Shown here: one piece after another, positions 58,066 through 64,000 of the stretch | How the letters are laid out: every line of letters starts with the position of its first letter | Position numbering within the stretch: the stretch's first letter is position 1 | Origin: Verrucomicrobiia bacterium | GTDB taxonomy: Bacteria > Verrucomicrobiota > Verrucomicrobiia > Limisphaerales > UBA9464 | NCBI GenBank assembly: GCA_019634635.1 | Contig: JAHCBB010000001.1 | Coordinates: 248,001-312,000 of the forward strand | Reading direction: 5' to 3' | Length of the DNA: 64,000 nt | Notes under the pieces: generated by a model | Told to the model about the DNA's origin: nothing | Database searches by the model: none | The model's input: only the letters and a program-made list of their open reading frames with translations | Program-made: the position numbers and the translations under genes

Positions 58066-61000
58066 ATGGATGGTTCGGTTTCGATCCTCGGACATATTCG
58101 CGTTTTTGCGGCACTTCTAGGAATTCTCAGTGTTTTCAACAGCCTGATCGGGGAGGTCTCCGGTCCGGGCGGCGCTGGAATTTCTGCCTTGGCGCCCGCG
58201 GACGGCGAGGGCAACGGGGGAGGGCCGCAGAGCCCCCCGCTGCTGCTTCGGGAGCCCAACACATCGCTGAAGCTGCCCCTGGCAATCCCATCGGACTACG
58301 GCTACGACGTGGTGGATGTCGCCCCCGGGCTGACCTTCCAGTCCCCGATCGGGCTGGTGACCCGGCCCGGCGACACCAACCAGCTGTTCGTGATGGAGCG
58401 TGCCGGACGCATCTTCCGCATTGCCGACCTTGCCCATCCGGTTGCGGAGGTGTTCCTCGACATCCGCAGCAAGGTGTCCACGCTTGGGGAAGGTGGCCTC
58501 TTGGGCTGTGCCTTCCATCCCCGGTTCGCGGAGAATGGGTTGTTTTACGTCCACTACACCAGCAACACCAATCCTCCAAACCTCCCGGTGGCATTTCACG
58601 ATCGTTTGGCCCGTTTCTCCACGGTTCCGGGCAATCCGGATCTGGCAGATCCGGAGTCGGAACACCTGCTGATCGAGCAGCCGGACGAGACGCTGATCCA
58701 CAATGCCGGGGATGTCCACTTCGGTCCGGACGGCTACCTGTACACCTCCTTCGGCAGCGGTGTGAGGTCCTCCGAGAGCATCACGATGGACAGCGTCTAC
58801 ATCGGCTCGATGATCCGAATTGATGTGGATCGCCGGGAGGGCAATCTGGCGCCGAACCGCTTCGTCAATCCCACGGGGGACTACCTGGTGCCCGCCGACA
58901 ATCCCTTCATCGGGATCACCAGCTACTTTGGAAGGCCCCTCGATCCGGAACGGCTGCGGACAGAGGTGTGGGCCCTCGGATTCCGCAACCCGTTTCGGTT
59001 TGCGTTTGATCCGGCGGACGGACGCCTTTTCGTCGGTGATGTCGGTCAAATCCGGCGCGAGGAAATCAACCTCGTTGTCCGGGGAGGATTTTACGGTTGG
59101 CCGGTTTACGAGGGAACCCTCCCGTACGATGTCAACGTTCCTGTTCCGCCGGACCAGGAGCTGATTCCCCCGATCCACGAGTATGGGGAGGGCGGCCTCC
59201 GGGCGTGTGTGATCGGTGGGATCGTGTATCGCGGGCAGGACCTGTCCGAACTCTCCGGGTACTACCTCTTTGCGGACTGGTCCCGAACCTCGGTGTCGGC
59301 GGTGTCGGTGAACGCCGAAGGTGCGGTGGAGGTGAAGCCGATATTCTCCAACGGCTTCCGGCCCCAGGGGTTTGGCCCCCATCCCGGTTCCGGAGAAGTC
59401 CTGTTTGCCGACAGCGCCACCGGAAGGATTTTTCAGATCATCCGGGCCGATGCCTCAAAGCGGAATTCGCTGCCGGCCACCCTGAGCACCACCGGCGCCT
59501 TTCGCAGTCTCGAGACCCTCGAACCCGAACCCGGTGTGGTCCCCTACGTGGTCAACGTCCCGTTCTGGTCGGACGCCGCGATCAAGAAGCGGTGGTTCTG
59601 CGTGCCGGATCCGGCGAACAGGATGGACTGGCAGGAGACGGCTCCATGGCGTTTCCCCGATGGCATGGTGTGGGTGAAGCATTTCGACATGGAGGCCACC
59701 GAGGGTGACCCGCAAACCCGGTATCCGCTCGAAACCCGGTTCCTCGTCAAGGCGACGAACGGGTTCTACGGAGTGACCTACCGGTGGCGCGAGGGAGGGC
59801 AAGACGCGGATCTGGTGTCGGCTGACGGACAGGATGTCGAGTTGCGCGTGCCGTCCGGTTCGACGGACCCCGCCCAGCGGTGGCGGTTTCCGTCCCGCGG
59901 GGAATGCATGCTCTGCCACTACCCGTCGCCGCGTTTTGTCCTGGGATTCAATTCGGAACAGCTGAATGGCGAAATCAATGTTGAGGGGGTGTTGGTCAAC
60001 CAGCTCCAGCTGTTTGAGGAGGCCGGATTTTTGGAACGTCCACTGCCGCCGGCTCCGGAACTTCCCCGGTTGTTTGCCGGCGACGATCCGGTCGTGACGA
60101 AGGAAATTCATGCCCGGTCCTTCCTTGCGTCGAATTGCGCCTATTGCCACCAGTGGTTCACCGGAGGCCTGGGGCGCGGCCTCTGGGACCTGCGATTCGA
60201 GCGGACCCTGGCCTCCACCTTGGTGGTCAACCAGTTTCTTGCCGACCCGATTGACGATCCGTCCGCCCGGGTGCTGTTCCCGGGTCAACCCAATCACTCG
60301 ATGATGTTTCGCCGGATGCGTGATCTGGGGGCCTATCACATGCCCCCCATCGGCAGCTACAAGGTCACCGAGGAGGGCGTTCGTGTGCTCGGGGACTGGA
60401 TTGCGAACACGGCGTTTGTGACGGGGCGTACGGTGTTCTACAACAATTCCGCCTTTGACGGGTTCACACCGGACATTACCGCTGCCGACACCAATGCCAT
60501 CGCGATTGACAAGACCGCGCTGCTTCCGGGTGAGATTGCAACCTTCGCCAACTACACCTCGTTCAACCGGGGCATCAACGGCATCATGGTGGACGTCGCC
60601 GGATTGGGCGATGGGCTGACGCTTGACGACTTCGTCCTGGAAGTGGGTAACCGTCCGGACCGGGACGGCTGGAGTGTCGCGGCCGCCCCCGATGGGTTCA
60701 GGGTGGAGCGCGGCGCGGGTGTCTTCCAGTCGGACCGCATCACGCTGGCATGGTCCGGCGACGGTCCCAGGAACACCTGGCTGCGGGTTCGCCTGAAGGC
60801 CAGCCCCCGGACGCGGCTTGGGGCCACCGACGAGTTCTATTTCGGGAACGCGGTAGGCGATGTCGGCGACCAACGGTTCGATACCGTGGTCGGTCCGGTG
60901 GATGAGGAGCAGACGATCCGGAATGCAACGGCTCCCGGAGGCGCCGCCATCACGTCGCCGTTTGATTTCAACCGGGACCGGCAGGTGGACGACGCGGATG

Positions 61001-61362
61001 TGGACATCGTCAGGAATGCCCAGGCTTCCGGGGCGGAAGTTCTTCGGATCATGCAACCGGTCAATGATGCCTGGAAGGCCGGTCGGCTTCTTGACGACGC
61101 ACTTGCCGCTCTCGACAACCCGGTGGTGGTGCCCTCCGAGCCGGGAGTTGTCCGCATCGAGGGACCTGGCGCCCAAACGCTTCGTTTCAGCGGAGTGCCC
61201 GCGAAGCGCTATGTGGTGGAGGGGAGTGATGGGGTGGACCTGCCGTGGAAGGCGGTGCTCTCGGCGCCGGTCACGTGTCCGCCGGAGGGCGAACTGCTTG
61301 TGCGGGTCCCGCTGGCTGCGGATGCCGGCGCGCGGTTCTTCCGGATCCGCGAAGTGCGCTGA
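58066..61362 (+). CDS. PQQ-type sugar dehydrogenase fused to a di-haem cytochrome region
   Basis: A 1098-residue exported protein with an N-terminal signal (FAALLGILSVFNSLIG). Residues about 75-460 form a glucose/sorbosone dehydrogenase propeller (GLVTRPGDTNQLFVMERAG, EGGLLGCAFHPRFAENG, WALGFRNPFRFAFDP, RREEINLVVRGGFYGWP). From about 480 to 790 is a cytochrome-like region with two CXXCH sites (CMLCH near 615 and CAYCH near 692) and HMPPIGSYKV. The C-terminal part has a dockerin-like DFNRDRQVDDADVD calcium loop near 966. It probably oxidises a sugar in the periplasm and passes electrons to its own haems. It diverges from the ABC lipoprotein gene across 258 bases (57808-58065) with no other gene. 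Confidence 0.9.
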   Translation: MDGSVSILGHIRVFAALLGILSVFNSLIGEVSGPGGAGISALAPADGEGNGGGPQSPPLLLREPNTSLKLPLAIPSDYGYDVVDVAPGLTFQSPIGLVTRPGDTNQLFVMERAGRIFRIADLAHPVAEVFLDIRSKVSTLGEGGLLGCAFHPRFAENGLFYVHYTSNTNPPNLPVAFHDRLARFSTVPGNPDLADPESEHLLIEQPDETLIHNAGDVHFGPDGYLYTSFGSGVRSSESITMDSVYIGSMIRIDVDRREGNLAPNRFVNPTGDYLVPADNPFIGITSYFGRPLDPERLRTEVWALGFRNPFRFAFDPADGRLFVGDVGQIRREEINLVVRGGFYGWPVYEGTLPYDVNVPVPPDQELIPPIHEYGEGGLRACVIGGIVYRGQDLSELSGYYLFADWSRTSVSAVSVNAEGAVEVKPIFSNGFRPQGFGPHPGSGEVLFADSATGRIFQIIRADASKRNSLPATLSTTGAFRSLETLEPEPGVVPYVVNVPFWSDAAIKKRWFCVPDPANRMDWQETAPWRFPDGMVWVKHFDMEATEGDPQTRYPLETRFLVKATNGFYGVTYRWREGGQDADLVSADGQDVELRVPSGSTDPAQRWRFPSRGECMLCHYPSPRFVLGFNSEQLNGEINVEGVLVNQLQLFEEAGFLERPLPPAPELPRLFAGDDPVVTKEIHARSFLASNCAYCHQWFTGGLGRGLWDLRFERTLASTLVVNQFLADPIDDPSARVLFPGQPNHSMMFRRMRDLGAYHMPPIGSYKVTEEGVRVLGDWIANTAFVTGRTVFYNNSAFDGFTPDITAADTNAIAIDKTALLPGEIATFANYTSFNRGINGIMVDVAGLGDGLTLDDFVLEVGNRPDRDGWSVAAAPDGFRVERGAGVFQSDRITLAWSGDGPRNTWLRVRLKASPRTRLGATDEFYFGNAVGDVGDQRFDTVVGPVDEEQTIRNATAPGGAAITSPFDFNRDRQVDDADVDIVRNAQASGAEVLRIMQPVNDAWKAGRLLDDALAALDNPVVVPSEPGVVRIEGPGAQTLRFSGVPAKRYVVEGSDGVDLPWKAVLSAPVTCPPEGELLVRVPLAADAGARFFRIREVR

Positions 61363-62141
61363 GCCGGTGGCCGGGGGGGGTGCCCGATGCGGCGCCGGAC
61401 AGGGCGCCGTGGCGTCGCAATGTGCGAAGCTTCGGCGGGTGCGAATCGTGGTCGTGGGTGCCCTTTGGATACCGCGGCCGATCCCGACGCCGCGGCGTCA
61501 TCCAGACGTTCAGCTGAACTCCGGTTGGGCCGCGTTCGCTCTCCGCGTTATGGACCGGTCCCGCCCGAGGCAGGGCGCACTCCCTCGCGTCTCCCAATTC
61601 CCGCATTCCAGCACGCCGCCACCCGGCAACTCAGAAACGTCCACTCCTTGGCACATTGCCTGCAGAACGGGTCGTGGCAGGCGGGAGATGCCGGGATGTG
61701 GGGAAAATTCCCCACTGCCACCGGCAGGAGTTGGTTGATTCACAATTTTTCGACAAACTTGTTTGAATATGGAGACCTACCAGTCAGGGAGACGATCTGC
61801 GGAATTGCTGCATCCGCCTACCTCGTCGCGGGCCGCTGTCGTCGCCGCCTATGGCGGCACCCCCTCCCACTAGCACGTGGTGTTGTTCCGCCAGGCAGCC
61901 CGCACCCGGGGAAAGGCTCCGGTTGACTCTCCGTCCGTCGCCCGCCGCATTTCGAGGCGGTACCCGCGGACCGCACCCGCTTCAGAACCCGAGGATGGGT
62001 TCGAGATTTTCACCCAGTTCCCACCGGATTGTTTGGAGCCGGGACGCCGCACGGCTGGCGCCTTCGGTCCCTCACCGCAACCCGATTGAAGAGCACCCGG
62101 GGTCGCTTTCTGGTTCGCCAGGCGCCCCCCAATCCCCTCAC
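61363..62141. other. Gap of about 780 bases without a recognised gene
   Basis: Mostly GC-rich with an AT-rich patch at about 61735-61785 that could hold a promoter for the gene at 62142, though no clear -35/-10 pair is seen. A 34-codon frame from ATG 61769 (METYQSGRRSAELLHPP) is open but shows no family features. Longer frames on both strands look like chance. No RNA gene was recognised. Confidence 0.5.
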
Positions 62142-64000
62142 ATGTTTGATCAACTCCACTTCCTGATCCCTCCGGCTGCCGTTTCCCGGTGCCTCCGTTG
62201 GATGCTCCTCGTGCTTCCGCTGGGTCCCCTCATGGCCCAGACCGTGAATGACGTCATGAAGACGTCCCCCACGCTGTCGAAGCACTGGAAGCGTTCCGAC
62301 ATCATCCTGTCGTCCCGCGTCTACCGGGAGAAACCGACCTACCAGATGAGCCACTCCGTCAACGGAGTTACCGTTCCGCTTGCGCTGGACACCTTTGGCG
62401 CCACGGATGCGTTTTTCGCCAACCGGCTGGAGTGGTCCTACTGGCATCAGGCTCACGACAACCGAATGCTCAGCGGGGCCGCCCAGAGAAACATCAGCGT
62501 CAGCCTTACTGTGAACACGGTCATGGCCGACGAGCCCGCGCTGAGCCGGGTCGGTGCGACCTTCAACATAGGCCGCATCAAAAACATCTACAATCAGCCG
62601 GCGGGACGGCTGGATTATCTGCGCTCGAAAACCTACCAGGGGTGCGCCCGTTCCCCCGGGTATCGCGAGGTGTGGATCAAGCATGTGCGGTTCCTCATCA
62701 ATGCGAATCCCGGTGTCGTCCGCAACATCCAGATGGACGATGTGGACATGAACATCTCCTACCTGAGCAACGGCGGCTGCTTCTGCGACCACTGCAACAC
62801 CGGGTTCCGGCAGTATCTTGCCTCCAAATTCACCACGGCGCAGTTGTCTGCCCAGGGGGTGTCCAGCGTGTCCACGTTCAGCTACCGGGACTACCTCAGA
62901 TCGCGGGGGCAGGATCCGGTGAAGTTCATCTCCACGGGCTCCGGGGTGCTGAAGGACGCGTATGTGGCCTTTCAGACGCAGAACACCGTGGACTTCTACC
63001 GGCACGTCCACCACGCGACGACCAACTACTTCAAGCGACCGATCGGCTTTGCAGCCAATACGCGGAGCAGTCCGAGGGTGATTGAGGATCTGCATGACCT
63101 GTTCATCCGGGAGTACACCTCGACGGACCCCGGTTCCATATACGACACGTTTGTCACCCAGGCGGCCCGGGGTGGCAAGCCACTGGCGCTGACCTACGAC
63201 AGCTCCTACTCCCCGGCCGATCACCGCCGGTTCGCAGCCTCCTGCTATGCCGCTGGCGGCCATGGGCTGGTGCCTTGGGATGTTTACATTATTCCGGAGG
63301 ATTACCTGTCGCCAAGCAGGGGCCGGTTCTTCGGAACGGTCCAGGACTTTGCGCCGATCTACGGCTTCGTGAAGGCGATGAGTCGCTATCTGGATGGCTA
63401 CGAGGACGCCGGCCTCTTTCAGACGGTTCGTGCAGATTCCCGCTACCAGGCGCAGCCCGTGTACGTCGAGAACAATCCCTCGGCTTCCCTGTTCGTCCGG
63501 GCGACCGGCAGGGCCCAGGATCCGGTGGTGATTCACATCATCCGGAAGGACCCGGCCAACACCGCTCCCTTCACGATTTCCCTGAATCCGGACAGCTTCT
63601 TCGGGACCCCGATGAAGAAAACCCTCTACACGATGCCTGCGTACAACGCGACGACCCACATCACGGCGCGTTCGACGGGGAATTACTCCACCCTTGCGGT
63701 GAACTCCACGACGTCCGCGATGGCCGACCCGCGGCTGATGCAGGTGCAACTCCCCTCCTTCAGCCTGTGGGGCACTTTGGTTCTGGAACCGGTGGCCGGC
63801 GCCCTGGTCCAGCCGACCATCGTGACCCGGCGGGAGATGATCGAGCCCCAGCAGCAGGTCCGGATCGTGAATTCCGGGAAGGGGGTCATCCGGTACACGC
63901 TGGATGGAAGCGAGCCGGGTCCCGCTTCGACGCTCTACTCCGGACCCTTCACGATCACCCGGGGCGGTACCATCAAGGCCCGGGCGTTCCTTGGGAGCGA
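62142..64000 (+). CDS. Secreted TIM-barrel-like protein with a chitobiase-type C-terminal domain, cut by the right edge
   Basis: The frame is open from ATG 62142 to the window edge, about 619 codons without a stop. The N-terminus has a signal peptide (CLRWMLLVLPLGPLMAQ). The central part has features of a glycoside-hydrolase-like barrel: NIQMDDVDMNISY, CFCDHCNTGFRQYL, an RPIGFAANTRSS segment and ALTYDSSYSPADHRRF. No specific family could be fixed; a GH42-like or putative beta-galactosidase-like fold is a guess. The last 70 residues (VIRYTLDGSEPGPASTLYSG) are a chitobiase/hexosaminidase C-terminal domain. The cysteine group (C-F-C-X2-C) may bind metal. The true 3' end is outside the window. 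Confidence 0.75.
   Translation, partial: MFDQLHFLIPPAAVSRCLRWMLLVLPLGPLMAQTVNDVMKTSPTLSKHWKRSDIILSSRVYREKPTYQMSHSVNGVTVPLALDTFGATDAFFANRLEWSYWHQAHDNRMLSGAAQRNISVSLTVNTVMADEPALSRVGATFNIGRIKNIYNQPAGRLDYLRSKTYQGCARSPGYREVWIKHVRFLINANPGVVRNIQMDDVDMNISYLSNGGCFCDHCNTGFRQYLASKFTTAQLSAQGVSSVSTFSYRDYLRSRGQDPVKFISTGSGVLKDAYVAFQTQNTVDFYRHVHHATTNYFKRPIGFAANTRSSPRVIEDLHDLFIREYTSTDPGSIYDTFVTQAARGGKPLALTYDSSYSPADHRRFAASCYAAGGHGLVPWDVYIIPEDYLSPSRGRFFGTVQDFAPIYGFVKAMSRYLDGYEDAGLFQTVRADSRYQAQPVYVENNPSASLFVRATGRAQDPVVIHIIRKDPANTAPFTISLNPDSFFGTPMKKTLYTMPAYNATTHITARSTGNYSTLAVNSTTSAMADPRLMQVQLPSFSLWGTLVLEPVAGALVQPTIVTRREMIEPQQQVRIVNSGKGVIRYTLDGSEPGPASTLYSGPFTITRGGTIKARAFLGS

Overview
The window looks like chromosome of a GC-rich member of the Verrucomicrobiota, probably near the Pedosphaera/Limisphaera lineage. 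This is inferred from gene content, not from a marker tree. The clues are a long SecA with an insertion in the first nucleotide-binding domain, giant delta-60 and autotransporter-strand repeat proteins, a CotH/lamin-tail surface protein, a prepilin-like H-X9-DG protein, a PSCyt/DUF1549-DUF1553 plus DUF1501 pair, Tat-exported Gfo/Idh/MocA oxidoreductases, and frequent ATGA/GTGA overlaps.

Layout. 1-4.9 kb: secA (5' end outside the window), a tiny lipoprotein and an HpnH-like radical SAM gene. 4.9-6.2 kb: a Tat-exported oxidoreductase. 6.5-12.4 kb: a visibly AT-richer surface-sugar island with a UDP-GlcNAc 2-epimerase, two GT4 glycosyltransferases, a PIG-L deacetylase and a sugar epimerase, followed by about 1.1 kb without a gene. 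13.6-20.9 kb: two divergent large surface proteins. 21.1-31.5 kb: a mobile and defence region. It holds three copies of one REP-associated tyrosine transposase (RAYT) element, a five-repeat type I-E-like CRISPR array, a histidine kinase/response regulator pair, an ankyrin protein, a Cas5 fragment, a Phd/VapC-type toxin-antitoxin pair, and what I read as remnants of cas1 and cas2. 31.5-39.7 kb: a 2733-residue triple-module repeat protein. 40.0-53.1 kb: a set of secreted, sensor, regulator, pseudopilin, cytochrome-hydrolase and DUF1501 genes. 53.1-57.8 kb: a three-gene overlapping operon (GT39, sialidase-like, membrane protein) and an orphan sugar-binding lipoprotein. 58.1-64 kb: a PQQ-type sugar dehydrogenase/di-haem fusion and a secreted protein cut by the right edge.

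Two regions stand out. First, the pieces at 22.8-23.0 kb and 30.1-31.5 kb read as the wreck of a type I-E CRISPR-Cas locus. RAYT copies abut both the leader end of the array and the broken 5' end of cas5, and a toxin-antitoxin pair sits where cas6 would be expected. Second, the 40-53 kb region is tied together in two ways. One discoidin-like module (signature NDGxxGNxxSWIA and WxRD) occurs five times in a secreted protein, once in the sensor domain of a propeller histidine kinase, and once inside the cytochrome hydrolase. A 17-base identical DNA element also lies about 60 bases before the start codons of the five-module gene and of the pseudopilin-hydrolase-DUF1501 operon. This suggests one system in which a ligand is bound, sensed and processed by related domains. 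The ligand is unknown.
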